The notes beneath the pieces are model-generated. The model had not been told where the DNA came from and did not search any database. It worked only from the letters and a program-made list of their open reading frames with translations. DNA of 64,000 nt, from assembly GCA_963556255.1 (NCBI GenBank), contig OY744606.1, positions 2,263,076-2,327,075 of the forward strand, written 5' to 3'. Below, piece by piece: positions 47,700-57,127 of the stretch. The stretch comes from Allolobophora icterica (Eukaryota; Annelida; Clitellata; Crassiclitellata; Lumbricidae). Numbering within the stretch: the stretch's first letter is position 1; each line of letters begins with the position of its first letter. Both the position numbers and the translations under genes were made by a program.

Positions 47700-49035
47700 T
47701 AATGATTTGTAGTAGGCCTACAAGGAGTTATAACAGCCTGGATGGCCATAAAATAAATGAAACAATACGTTACACTGCTATGCCTAAAAATGCCAGGCAC
47801 TTGGCTGCCTGGCATAAAAGTAGAAGCTCATGTATTAAACTAGAAAAGAAATGACTATTCGCATAATGCAGTCTCAGCATACATAAATATTATGATAGAA
47901 TTTTAAGTTTAATCACTACCAGTAATTTCATAATTAAATCGGTCACATATTCAAGTCTAGCCTACTCACAAATGACAATAGGAAACATACAGGTAATCCA
48001 GTGTCTTAGCAAGAAATGTCTGAGAAATTAAGGTTGACAAATCACAGAATAAACACAACAATCAAATAAGAAAATGGCACAGTCCACAAAACAGGTTTTA
48101 CGACAAGGCAGTCTTCCCACCACAAAAAATCTCAAATCAATTATAAACTCGGCTTAGGCTACCTGCAATGTGATTACTAAAGTCATCCAAACCCAACACA
48201 GAAGATTAACTCTCATTAAGTCAAAACTTTATTATATTATATCACACATAAGGCTGGCTGCAAATGTAGCTGAAGTTAATCTCTAATCTTAGTTCAGCTC
48301 AAAGGCGTTATTACACAGGCGATTTAATCTGAGAACAGATAAGGTAAGGAAAATGTAAATTTATTACAAACTATCATCCACATCATCAAGTATTCCTAAG
48401 GCCATGTTGGTAGTAATTGAAAACCTGGAAAGATCCCTTTAAAATTTCCCAATAAAATAGAAACACCTTTGACCAAGTGTTCTCTGTTAACATTGACACT
48501 CCAACTGTACCTGTTGTATGAAGGGGAAATGATATGAGAAACAAAAAAGACAAGATTATTTACTTATAAGCCACCTACCTAGAACTGTGCTCTTGTAAGG
48601 TTCGTAAAAGGTATCATTAAATGGTATGGTATGGCAACATATAAATAGCCAGGTACATACATATATACACAGGGTGAGAATTGTCCAGGGTGAAGGTTAG
48701 GGGTTCAACCCCGTAGTCTATGTTAGGACCCTACAGTGTTACAGTCAACAGATATTGGTAATATTTATTTAAAGAGAAGGTGGCACACTTTGTTTGGGCA
48801 AATTAATTATCATTAGGCTGTAAAAGTCATGCATTGTTTTCAAGCATATTATAGAATTCATTGCGTATCATAATGAAACTGATATGCTGTCATTGTAATT
48901 TCAAATTTATATAGCACTTCGTTCAGAGAGCTGGCTTCAGCAAAAGAAACAAAACCATGACCAAAAGATATCAAAACCCATAACAGAACAGTAAAATCCA
49001 ATTAATAATAAATAGGAAAATGAATACTACATAAA
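47700..49035. other. AT-rich spacer, probable intron/intergenic
   Basis: A possible B-box-like word (GGGGTTCAACCCC, near 48695) and a fragment of the ACATAAATAGCCAG(G/A)TAC repeat (48640, also 42885) are all that is recognisable. Confidence 0.4.
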
Positions 49036-49043
49036 TTACAAAC

Positions 49044-49128
49044 CTTATTTTCCTTGTATCGGCTTAAGTCCCCGATGCAGTATTCTTTAAACAGTTTGTC
49101 GTAGTATCTCTTCACAGGGCGTTTCTCC
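49044..49128 (-). CDS. FRA10AC1: FRA10AC1-like exon (YYDKLFKEYC exon)
   Basis: Minus-strand 85-nt exon with acceptor ATGTGTTTTAG and donor AAG|GTTTGT. It encodes EKRPVKRYYDKLFKEYCIGD then LSRYKENK. This matches the core of the Fra10Ac1 domain, whose typical form is K(R/K)YYDKLFKEYCIADLSRYKENK. FRA10AC1 is a conserved nuclear protein linked to spliceosomes. The frame upstream of the acceptor reads LTWEMCFR, and TWE is also expected just before this block. An alternative start near 49150 (after GAAAAAAG) is therefore possible. The preceding exon is at 49937-50020. The exons after it, which should carry the zinc-binding WRTEKEV...CGN region, were not found. Confidence 0.68.
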
Positions 49129-49654
49129 CTAAAACACATTTCCCAAGTTAGATTCTTTTTTCGAAAAAGTAAAAGACATGACAGCTTTCGAACCAATGAT
49201 ACTGTATAAGAAAGGAATACAAGCAGCTTCCTGGACTAACCCAAAGAGGCAACCATGGCTACACAGAATCAGCGACTTCAGTTTCTTGGCCTTGGCATAC
49301 CACGACAAGTGAGCTCTTGGTCTTCCCAATGACACAGTACAGACGTAAGTACCTGGCTTCTCCAAATGAATCATAATTTTTTGGGCTATTTTACTCAAAG
49401 TGACCATCAACTGTTGTTTACAAAATTATGGTACATGTATCAGGACAAATAATATGGTGCAATTTTAAGTAAAACACAAAACCTCTGTGGCTATGTTTAT
49501 CTAACAGATCTAAACAAGCACATCATTTGGAGAAAGTTGCTCAATAGGTTAGCTGCAAGGAGTCAAAGGCAACAGTACGTAAGTACCGTGGCAGACTGTT
49601 ATAGGATGGTCCAACACACGAGTAGGCACGATGGGCTCCAGTTGAAGTGACAGC

Positions 49655-49865
49655 TTGGCACCTGCATATCTCCATGGGCTGCATGATAATGATGCCAGAG
49701 AAGTCAGCAGATTAGATTGGAGTAGATGCATTCATTTCATCACCGAGTTTACTCAGAGGGTTAACCAAACAGAAACTTCAGGTCTTTCCTGGCATGGATT
49801 TGAACCCACAACTCTCTCAGCTGACATTCCAGCACGCTACCCCTTTGCATATCAGGAAACCTCTC
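49655..49865 (-). mobile_element. tRNA-derived SINE (minus strand)
   Basis: On the minus strand the A box TAGCGTGCTGG (49829-49839) and B box GGGTTCAAATCC (49796-49807) have tRNA spacing. A non-tRNA body continues to about 49655. It lies in the intron between the two FRA10AC1-like exons. Confidence 0.7.
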
Positions 49866-49936
49866 CCAACTGTAACCAGTGCAAACAAATTGAAAGATTT
49901 GTTACATGAAAACTAACCTGGCGATCAGAAACGTAC

Positions 49937-50020
49937 TAGGAATGTTCAACGTCATCTTCATCACTCCAGAGGAACTTGTGATTCTCACGCAGGACATCGC
50001 CATCGGTCTTATCACGAGAC
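49937..50020 (-). CDS. FRA10AC1: FRA10AC1-like exon (KTD.DVLRENHKFLW exon)
   Basis: The acceptor TTATTTTTTGTAG precedes SRDKTDGDVLRENHKFLW then SDEDDVEHS. In FRA10AC1 proteins KTD.DV.(K/R)ENH(R/K)FLW plus an acidic stretch lies just N-terminal to the YYDKLFKEYC block, which is the next exon here, so order and strand agree. The donor is uncertain. CTA|GTACGT ends the exon at 49937 and CAG|GTTAGT would end it at 49918, but a TAG occurs in frame at 49936-49938 or is created at the junction. That means an undetected donor, a sequence error, or a pseudogene. Confidence 0.62.
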
Positions 50021-50029
50021 CTACAAAAA

Positions 50030-50108
50030 ATAAGTAAGTAACTAAGTAGGTAACTAGGTAAGTAACTAGGTAAGTAAGTAACTAGGTAAGTAAGTAACTA
50101 AGTAAGTC
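50030..50108. repeat. (AAGTAACTAGGT)n short tandem repeat
   Basis: AAGT, AACT and AGGT words alternate for about 75 bp, immediately upstream of the FRA10AC1-like acceptor on the minus strand. Confidence 0.85.
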
Positions 50109-50371
50109 TTTTTTATACAATTCTCACACTGTACATAAATACATACATGCTGTGTGTGGCACTGTGGTCTATTTGGTACCACGTGAGACAGTTACATACA
50201 ATGCTTAGACAGCGACGCAGGCTATATAACAACCTTGAAGAAGATGTTTGCACATATTTATCTGGAACCTCAGAATCAGATTAACTGGTCTTGTGTGCAT
50301 AGCAGCTGCAACAACAACAAAATTAAATTTAAAAATAAATATGTAGCTTAATTAAGCCAAATAATACCTGG

Positions 50372-51108
50372 AATCAATGGATACCAGAGCAGTGCTGCCA
50401 CCTGGCAGATGAATGGCTACACTCTTGAACCTGGGGTGAAGATCCTGTAGTTGCTGCTGTCCACTCGTTTCGTCTGACTCCCGAGCAGCAGCCAGTGAAT
50501 GTGGAATTGGAGGAGCAGAAAACCTGGAATCAATGGATACCAGAGCAGTGCTGCCATCTGGCAGAAGAATGGTTAACCCTTGAGCCTCGGGTGAAGATCC
50601 TGTAGTTGCTGCTCTCCACTCGTTTCGTCTGACTCCCGAGCAGCGGCCAGTGAACGTGGAATTGGAGGAGCAGAAAACCTGGAATCAATGGATACCAGAG
50701 CAGTGCTGCCACCTGGCAGATGAATGGCTACACTCTTGAACCTCGGTTGAAGATCTCGTAGTTGCTGCTCTCCACTCGTTTCGTCTGACTCCCGAGCAGC
50801 GGCCTGTGAATGTGGAATTGGAGGAGCAGAAAACCTGGAATCAATGGATACCAGAGCAGTGCTGCCATCTGGCAGAGGAATGGTTAACCCTTGAACCTCG
50901 GGTGAAGATCCTGTAGTTGCTGCTGTCCACTCGTTTCGTCTGACTCCCGAGCAGCAGCCAGTGAATGTGGAATTGGAGGAGCAGAAAACCTGGAATCAAT
51001 GGATACCAGAGCAGTGCTGCCATCTGGCAGATGAATGGCTACACTCTTGAACCTCGGGTGAAGATCTTGTAGTTGCTGCAGCGGCCAGTGAAAGTGGAAT
51101 TGGAGGAG
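50372..51108 (-). repeat. 155/156-bp tandem array with exon-like units, about 5
   Basis: On the minus strand each unit reads SAPPIPHSLAAARESDETSG, then LQDLHPRFKSVAIHLPGGST and ALVSIDSRF. The first unit is short and begins with an ATG (MPAPPIPLSL). Some units are 156 bp and keep the frame; others are 155 bp, lose one base after RFK and hit a stop. The last unit ends in a splice donor (TCCAG|GTATTA at about 50372). This looks like an amplified exon. Lying directly 5' of the FRA10AC1-like exons, it could be upstream exons of that gene, though I know no matching FRA10AC1 segment. Confidence 0.75.
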
Positions 51109-51539
51109 CAGGCATCTTAACCACAGTATGCATCTTCAGTAAATGACACATAAAATGGAAACATTAAAAGCTCGTAAAAAACTCACTTCAATTTTACATG
51201 GAAATGACCGTATTTTGCATTAAAATTCATGCTTTAAAGAATGGAAAGCATAGTCAAGTCATAGCACTGACAAGTAGTCAGAGTATATTCACTATTCAAC
51301 AGCACAGTTGAAAACCTGTCAACATGCACAAGACATCGCAGCAGCCATCGGTCAGTGCACTGTAATCTCTCACTTCAATGTTTCTAGTCTAAAATGTTCC
51401 TAGCTCACCCACAGCAAAAGAAAATTTTAAAACTTTCAAATCCTGTAATGCCCAAGCAATAAAAGACTGAAGGTAAATTCAATGTTAATCGGACATTTGG
51501 TACAGAAAATCACAACATGAGCACTATATAAATGGATAG

Positions 51540-51625
51540 CCATTTATTCTGATACATGCCAAAGTGTCAACTTTTCACCTCTGAAAACTCGGGTTCAAAT
51601 CCCCATCTCATCATGTGAATCAACA
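51540..51625 (+). mobile_element. SINE-like fragment with B box
   Basis: GGATAGCCATTTATTCTGAT then GGGTTCAAATCCCC (B box) ending CATCTCATCATGTG. The duplicate at 57210-57295 has GGTTCGAATCCCC. The A box is weak. Confidence 0.5.
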
Positions 51626-51839
51626 AATACCACATTGTCGAACAGTGTGTAACCTCGGAGGCCATGTATGTCTCCTTATACCCAATACACATACTATACA
51701 TGTTGCAACATTCAAACGCATACCCACACAGAACTAGCCACAATAAAATGTCAGCATTTATCAGATATTCCTATCATGCATCAGTTTCTGAACCTGGGCA
51801 TTAGATAAGTTCCATTACAGCCATTTGAATCAACCAGTA

Positions 51840-52090
51840 AACATTTCCAAAATGCATTAAAATGCACTTAAATATCTAGATGAGTCAGATAGTCATTCGT
51901 GCAGAACCTTTGTGAAGTAGCCGACTTAAAAGGTGCTATATTAAGTGGCTTGATACAAACAAACAAACAAACAAACAAACATACATACATACATACATAC
52001 ATACATACAGACATACAAGCACTTCTTGACCGACTACGTAATCATGTCCTACCTTCATGCTTGGCCTCTACAAAGATATCAGTCAGATGA
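51840..52090 (+). mobile_element. Dispersed repeat B, copy 3
   Basis: Contains AAAATGCACTTAAATATC, TTTGTGAAGTAGCCGACTTA, a CAAA then CATA tract (51956-52008) and GACCGACTACGTAATCATGT. Its duplicate is at 57535-57770. Both are part of the segmental duplication. Confidence 0.7.
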
Positions 52091-52631
52091 TGCGACAGCT
52101 GTCCACCTTTCGGCTGCGTTCTGATTTAGAATCTGAATGTCTTGAAGTACGTATCACAAGGTCTGACTGTCTTTGAGAAGATTCGTTGCTTATGGATGCC
52201 TGCTTCTCTTCACCTCTGTTGGTGGCACAATGCAAACTGTTTGCATTCACTGTGTCTCAGCTGTTGGATGAAGGCGAGTTCGTAGATGGATATAATCGAC
52301 TTCACATTGATCGATCCAACAGAAAACTGTCATCTGAGAGTTTTTACGAGTTTCATTTGAAAGTTGACTGGTAGTATGGACAGTCCTTCCCCTCTAGCAA
52401 CTGTCGTCTGAGATTGCAATTCACTTCCTTCAGTTGTCAGAGGCTCAGAAGTGTTCTTTACAGAACTAATTTGGCAGACCTCGGGAACATTTGAAGCAGT
52501 GTACATGGGAAAACTCTCTCATTATCAATGATAATTGTACGCGGCTCCCAAGCTTTGTCACCAGTTTGTTGTAAACACCAACATAAGAACAACGATAATC
52601 ATTTCCTTTATCTGAAAATATATAATGGCGA

Positions 52632-52912
52632 TCATTTCATTGCGAATTCCCAAGGCAACTGGTACAACAGCTGCAGAAGAACTGCAGTCCCAGTCCAACA
52701 TTTCTTGAAGGCTTCCAGACGTTTTAATTCGGTACTTTCACTGGAGCAATTACTTCCACTAACATTATTAAAATTCATAGACATCTGCGACAGCCAGTCT
52801 GAAATCTTTGTTTCACTAAGTAAATTCCTGTCAGTGTCGTTTGCTGAGGAATCTCTTTTCTTGAGAAACTGACCGTTGAATACCGCTATACCATCAGAAG
52901 AATCTTCACTGC
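52632..52912 (-). CDS. Exon-like acidic/Ser-rich frame, duplication copy 1
   Basis: The minus frame reads SSEDSSDGIAVFNGQFLKKR, DSSANDTDRNLLSETKISDW and SGSNCSSESTEL. A plausible acceptor (TTCTCGTCTTAG) precedes it near 52912. The duplicate at 58031-58330 keeps SSANDTDRNLLSETKISD and SGSNCSSESTEL but has a 2-bp deletion (LKKR region), so only this copy is open throughout. Likely a disordered region of an unknown protein. The 3' end of the coding part is uncertain. Confidence 0.4.
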
Positions 52913-52962
52913 TAAGACGAGAATCCTCATCCTCCACCTCCTCTTCCACCTTCTTCTCTTAC

Positions 52963-53094
52963 CCCTCCATTCATATTCAATGCTGCTGAATTCGATTTAT
53001 CGAGAGATCCAGCAACAAGAAAAGTGGGTTTCTGAGATTCTTCTAAGGATGAAGGCAACATTTTTTCAAACTCGACGGAGAATGTCCAATTCCG
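52963..53094 (-). CDS. Exon-like frame ending in a strong donor, duplication copy 1
   Basis: Minus frame RNWTFSVEFEKMLPSSLEES then QKPTFLVAGSLDKSNSAALN and MNGG, ending at GGG|GTAAGA. The duplicate (58477-58608) differs by only about three residues and keeps the donor, so the frame has been maintained. The start (acceptor) is not resolved. Product unknown. Confidence 0.45.
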
Positions 53095-53206
53095 TTACTC
53101 AGCTGGATTGCTACATCTCCCGTTCACTCACACTGTGAAGGTTGAAAACCACCAGAGACCTGAGGTGCTTGTCTAACAGAGTCTTCGACACCACTCCTTG
53201 TTGTCA

Positions 53207-53476
53207 GTGGATGTGAAACACCAGGAAGACGTGGTAGTGGTCGCACCTATCGACCGGATACTGTCCGTCACCAATGGCAGATGAACTCCAGGAGGTTGTG
53301 GAGCAGGGCGTGTCTACGAAGCAGCTGGAATTTGCAACTGCAGCTGGGAGGCAGTTGCCATGGTGTGCATCTGTCGTGAAGGTGATGCAAGCGTCTGTGT
53401 CCTTGAAGTAGTCTGTGAATTCCTGTGCAAGTGTGACTCTGAATTCAACGGAGTATCGAGGGTTTAGTTCGAACAT
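53207..53476 (-). CDS. Exon-like frame with strong acceptor, duplication copy 1
   Basis: The acceptor TTGTTTTCTTGCAG precedes MFELNPRYSVEFRVTLAQEF, then TDYFKDTDACITFTTDAHHG and NCLPAAVANSSC, open to a stop at 53204. The duplicate (58770-58955) keeps VTLAQEFTD.FK..DACI.FTTDAHHG with conservative changes. The beginning looks like a folded beta-rich domain, but I cannot name the family. It is read in the same direction as the other minus-strand exons. Confidence 0.5.
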
Positions 53477-53639
53477 CTGCAAGAAAACAATACCTTACCT
53501 AATGCACACTACAGAAAAATGTCAAATACATTCTGCATTGTCTCAGCTGGGGATTCGGCATACACATTCTATAAATGCTTGAAAACAGTGACTTTACGCC
53601 GGGGATGGACTGGGATAGCCATTCAGTAGTTATCTTGGA

Positions 53640-53775
53640 GAGGCGCTGTATAAATGATCTGAATGAATGGACGAACGAACGAATGAATGGATGACCAACT
53701 TAATGAATGAATGAATGAATGGACGGATGGATGATTGACTGACTGAATGAATGGATGGATGGATGGATGGATGTC
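53640..53775. repeat. (GAATGAATGGAT)n microsatellite with SINE-like lead
   Basis: GAGAGGCGCTGTATAAATGATC precedes a GAATGAATGGATGGATG array. The lead resembles 3' ends of tRNA-derived SINEs or LINEs (compare GAGAGGCGCTATAGAAAT at 61526), so the array probably grew from a retroposon tail. Confidence 0.7.
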
Positions 53776-54055
53776 AGCCATTCAATGCAGCATCAATAAG
53801 AAATCGGTACAGTTTTTAAGCAGTAAAACAGACAACAGAGTTGATGCAGAGGTCTAAAGGTCAACTGAAAAGGACATAGCAGGGTTGGGATATTAGTCAA
53901 ATCAAAATCGTTCGTGTGTAGGACCATAAAACGTACGAGTGGATGCATGTATCTGTATATAGAGTACGCATGTTTGTATACATACGTCTTTGTATGTGTG
54001 CATGTATAGGTATTTGTGTATGTAATACTATATACTCACTTGTGCTTGTGGTAAG

Positions 54056-54212
54056 CTAGGTGCTCGTAACATCAGCAGACGTTATCAGAGCGTCCACAAA
54101 TTTCACCATCCTTCTTAGAGTCATCGGTTGTAGCAACGACGTTTCAACGTTTTCTTTGGCTTTCGCCTCTCGCTTCATCTCTTCTGACTTTTCGTATTCT
54201 TTAGCTTGGGAA
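54056..54212 (-). CDS. Candidate exon, Lys/Glu-rich helical, unrecognised
   Basis: The acceptor TTGTAATATTTCAG is followed by SQAKEYEKSEEMKREAKAKE, then NVETSLLQPMTLRRMVKFVD and ALITSADVTST and a TAG. Other frames close at once. A strong donor (CAA|GTGAGT at 54034-54039) lies only 16 nt past the stop. Either this is a terminal exon, or the TAG is a nonsense mutation in an internal exon. Confidence 0.4.
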
Positions 54213-54429
54213 CTGAAATATTACAATGACCACGACCTCTGCTTTTGCCATCATCAAGGCTTTTTCACTTTTGTCTTGACTCGATGATCCTTCAACTGTT
54301 TCAGCTTTTGGGTTTTCTTCTTTCTCAGCACCTTTATCTCATATATGGATTGTTCCAGTAAGATAGTCTTTCCTGTTGACCAAAAAATAAAGACTTCCAT
54401 TGATACTGTCACAATTTCTTTTCGATTTC

Positions 54430-54800
54430 CCGCCACAATTTCTTTCTAACTGGCGACCATTTCATTTTTATATAGCACCGTCTCTTCCTTCTGACTGGCA
54501 ACGATTTCCTTTTGATTTAACCACCTCCTTTTCTCTCTGACTAGCAAACAATTTCTGATCCACCAATGGTGGATCACTGGCTACCATATCTTTTGATTTG
54601 TCATCGCCTTTTTTTGATTGGAACCACTTCTTTGTGATTCACCACCACCATTTAGTTCTCAATTTTACCACAACCATGTTTCATTTGTCGCCACCCTTCT
54701 CCATATGTTTTTGATTTCATTCTCCATTTCTGACTGGCAACTGCAAAGCAATTAGTTTCCATCGCCACCATTTCTCTTCTATTTAACGCTCCCATTTCTT
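54430..54800. repeat. Degenerate short repeats (CCATTTCTTTCTGACTGGC)
   Basis: CTGACTGGCAAC/CTAACTGGCGAC and CACCATTT words recur irregularly every 30-60 bp. It seems to be an old minisatellite. A tRNA A-box-like word (TGGCTCAGTCGGTTAGAGC) follows at about 54806 without a B box. Confidence 0.55.
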
Positions 54801-54965
54801 TCTGACTGGCTCAGTCGGTTAGAGCAAATCGTGCTGCTGTATGGGGTTTTCATTTCGTTCCATTGTTTGTCTTTGGCGACTCATGTGTGCATTGCCTTCA
54901 GTCTGCCTTCTGCGGTTGAGTTGGAAGTCGAGACCAGGACTCGTACGGAGCCAAACGATCGATGA

Positions 54966-55409
54966 GAAGAACTTGCGATTCCGAAGTGCAAAGCTCTTCA
55001 TCTCTACAACCACAAAATGTATCCGAACACCTTAGGTCACCGGACACAGGATGACGCCGGCAAAGAGATACATCAGTATTACCCGCTCGTGAAGGTACAA
55101 TGCAGTCAGCACTTGGCGCCTTTCCTCTGCATCATGTTCGCTCCGCCGTGCACCACTTTCGCAGATTTGCCCGTTCTTCCGTGTCGCTCCTTTTGCAATG
55201 CGGCCCGAAATGGTTGCGTTCAGCTCATGAATAAATTTGGTTTCAAATGGCCCGAAAATCTAGATTGCTCAAACTTTCCCGAGTCGGGTTTGTGCGTCGG
55301 TGAACAAGATCTTACTCAGGAAACACCACCACCATCTCCACCACCACCATCACCATCACCACCAGTGTACGAAGAGGAAATTATCATAGTATTCTTAATT
55401 TCCTGGTAG
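54966..55409 (+). pseudogene. Frizzled-type cysteine-rich domain exon (Wnt receptor), first Cys position is a stop
   Basis: The frame reads EELAIPKCKALHLYNHKMYP, NTLGHRTQDDAGKEIHQYYP and LVKVQCS, then FLCIMFAPPC, PCRSFCNAARNGC, LMNKFGFKWPENLDC and GLCVG. This is a near-complete Frizzled CRD of the FZD1/2/7 or secreted Frizzled-related kind, the Wnt-binding extracellular domain. Nine of the ten conserved cysteines are present. The first belongs exactly at 54963-54965, which reads TGA. After the CRD comes a proline/serine linker (PPPSPPPPSPSPP) and EEEIIIVFLISW, with TAG at 55407-55409 or a possible donor CTG|GTAGGC just before it. No signal peptide, seven-helix part or NTR domain is found nearby. 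An upstream exon supplying the cysteine through the weak acceptor GATGAG (54961-54966) would rescue it; otherwise it is a pseudogene or single-domain relic. Confidence 0.8.
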
Positions 55410-55660
55410 GCTTCCTCGTTTCATGGTTGTCAATCCTGGCTTCTTCTGAGCCTAACACTGTAGGCGGTTTCTTACCATGCTCTCTTCGAACGTCTGTAAC
55501 TCGGAATTAAGCCATCATAAATGCACACGTAGACGCCAGAGATCGGAGCTGGATAACGGACGCATCAAGATCTCCTCTGGGTTGACGAGTCGTGGAATGG
55601 AGCAGATGGCTCTCTCGTATCTTTCATTCGGTTCAGACTCCAACGAAGAGTCGGAGAACG
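55410..55660 (+). other. Spacer between CRD exon and minisatellite
   Basis: Low-support open frames with SELDNGR and EQMALSYLSFGSDSNEE continue into the minisatellite. Could be intron or coding, undecided. Confidence 0.3.
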
Positions 55661-55664
55661 CTTT

Positions 55665-55880
55665 GGGTTGGTCCTCGAAGAGGCAAGGGGAGCCCTCTGA
55701 AGGTGCCCCCTTCTTCTAAGCCTTGTCCTGGCGTCGACTGGGTCGGTCCTCGAAGAGGCAAGAGTAGCTCCTTTGAACGTTCCCCCTTCTTCTGAGCCTA
55801 GTCCTGGCGCTGATTGGGTCGGTCCTCGAAGAGGCAAGGGGAGTTCCTTTGGACGTGCCCTCCTTCTGAGCCTTGTCCTG
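55665..55880. repeat. 76-bp minisatellite, 3 units
   Basis: GGTCGGTCCTCGAAGAGGCA, CTTCTGAGCC and AGTCCTGGCG recur. The unit is not a multiple of three, so the plus frame (DWVGPRRGKGSSFERS) shifts from unit to unit. A GATGAT run follows at 55910-55931. Confidence 0.9.
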
Positions 55881-56160
55881 CAGGATCTGTGCAAGGATCG
55901 TCCGATCGATGGTGATGATGATGATGATGATCTCGACGGCGCTTCCCAATCGACTGAAGTCGACGAGAGTCCTGACGGTCAGCTGGGCGCAAGACTCCGA
56001 ATGACCTTCGCTTCCATCTGGCAATAGACAAAGGCATTCGTTAATGTCATCGTCGTCGAGCATTTGCGACTGACACAGAAGACACAGAAGACATCGGCTG
56101 ATGCATGGCCTAGAATAGGGTGTTTTCTGATATACAAAGTGTACAGTTTACATTGTCTGG

Positions 56161-56228
56161 AGTGTGTGTGTTGGCGTGTGTCTGTGTATGTGTGTAGGTG
56201 TGTGTGTGTGTGTAGGACTGTAGGTGTG

Positions 56229-56307
<79 letters not shown>

Positions 56308-56333
56308 GTGTGTGTGTGTGTGTGTGTGTGTAG
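56161..56333. repeat. (TG)n microsatellite
   Basis: Mostly TG with GTAGG interruptions. Split from a further short TG run (56590-56612) by the LINE fragment. Confidence 0.95.
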
Positions 56334-56592
56334 GTATTGTATTGTATTGTATTTGGATATTTATAAAGCGCTTCTAGCGGGAGGGCCATTCAGAAGCGCT
56401 CCCAGTGCGAGAGACCCCGAGAGAAAAAGCAAGTTTTAGGAAACTTAAAAGAGGAAGAGACGTTACCTGAGAGAATAGAAGAACGAACGAACGGAGGAAG
56501 CGCATTCCAAAGAGCAGGGCCAATGGAGGCAAAAGACCTAGATTGAGCCAGAGAAGTCCTGACACGGGGAACAAGGAGGTCCAAACGGTCTA
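56334..56592 (-). mobile_element. LINE 3' end with (ATACA)n tail, inserted in TG repeat
   Basis: The minus frame reads LLVPRVRTSLAQSRSFASIG then PALWNALPPFVRSS and KFPKTCFF, the C-terminal block of RTE/L2-like RT proteins. It ends with GCGCTTTATAAATATCCAAA and (TACAA)n. Flanking TG repeat on both sides shows insertion into the microsatellite, with TAGGTGT-like sequence on both flanks. Confidence 0.75.
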
Positions 56593-56612
56593 GGTGTAGG
56601 TGTGTGTGTGTA

Positions 56613-57127
56613 GCATGAATTCTTGAGAGATTAGCTCAAGTCAGCTGCGCACGATTTCATTTACTCATTAGTTCAAGTGCATTAAGTGACAGTTTGAGGT
56701 AGAATGTTCAGTTGACATTTCTGAGTATTTTAGGCACTGTTGGGCATCGTGTAGTATGAATGTTTGACAGATTAACACAAGTCAACTACAAACGATTTCA
56801 TTCTACAATACCTGAAAGCCTACATACCTGTTTAACAGTTTGAAGAAGAGCGTGCAGTTACCGATTCTGATCAGTTGATGCCATCGCTGATTGGAACTGG
56901 CAACAAAAGGACCGGTCCTTCTGAAGGCAGGTGTTTTGGCGTCAGTGTCATGGCTTCACGGTCGGTCTGCTCTACGAAGGTCGCACCAGTCACAACAAGG
57001 TCGAAGCCAAGTGGTAGTCTCTTCATGGGCGTTTGTTGCCCATGTCAGTGGCTGATCATCGTACAGCCAAGCTACGGTCGGCTGTGGTTCAGCAGACACT
57101 CAACCTATCAGACAAACCATGCAAGAT
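56613..57127. other. Spacer with one minus-strand exon-like frame
   Basis: On the minus strand near 56875-57010 a frame reads LGFDLVVTGATFVEQTDREA then MTLTPKHLPSEGPVLLLPVP, with no recognised family. AGATTAACACAAGTCA / AGATTAGCTCAAGTCA and AACGATTTCATT / CACGATTTCATT show a worn 100-bp tandem repeat (56625-56800). Confidence 0.35.

Larger units (their letters stand above)
51475..53485. repeat. Segmental duplication, copy 1 (partner 57128-58975)
   Basis: Long collinear similarity: GGACA(T/C)TTGGTAC, a SINE-like block, repeat B, CTTATGGATGCCTGCTTCTC, GCTCCCAAG, CTGCAGAAGAACTGCAGTCC, CCTGTCAGTGTCGTTTGCTG and the GGATGTGAAACACCAGGAAG block, in the same order. This copy has about 200 bp more near 52250-52540. 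Exon-like minus-strand frames are preserved in both copies. Confidence 0.88.

Noticed and set aside
49129..49410. 93-codon minus frame upstream of the FRA10AC1-like exon
   Set aside because: It spans the acceptor region into the intron. Only the part after the splice site resembles a known protein.
54963..54965. Selenocysteine replacing cysteine 1 of the Frizzled domain
   Set aside because: A Sec/Cys swap at TGA is tempting, but the domain needs a disulfide here, no selenoprotein Frizzled is known to me, no SECIS-like hairpin was seen, and neighbouring exons also carry stops.
55979..56389. 136-codon minus frame with His-Thr repeats
   Set aside because: Translation of the (TG)n microsatellite joined to the LINE fragment.
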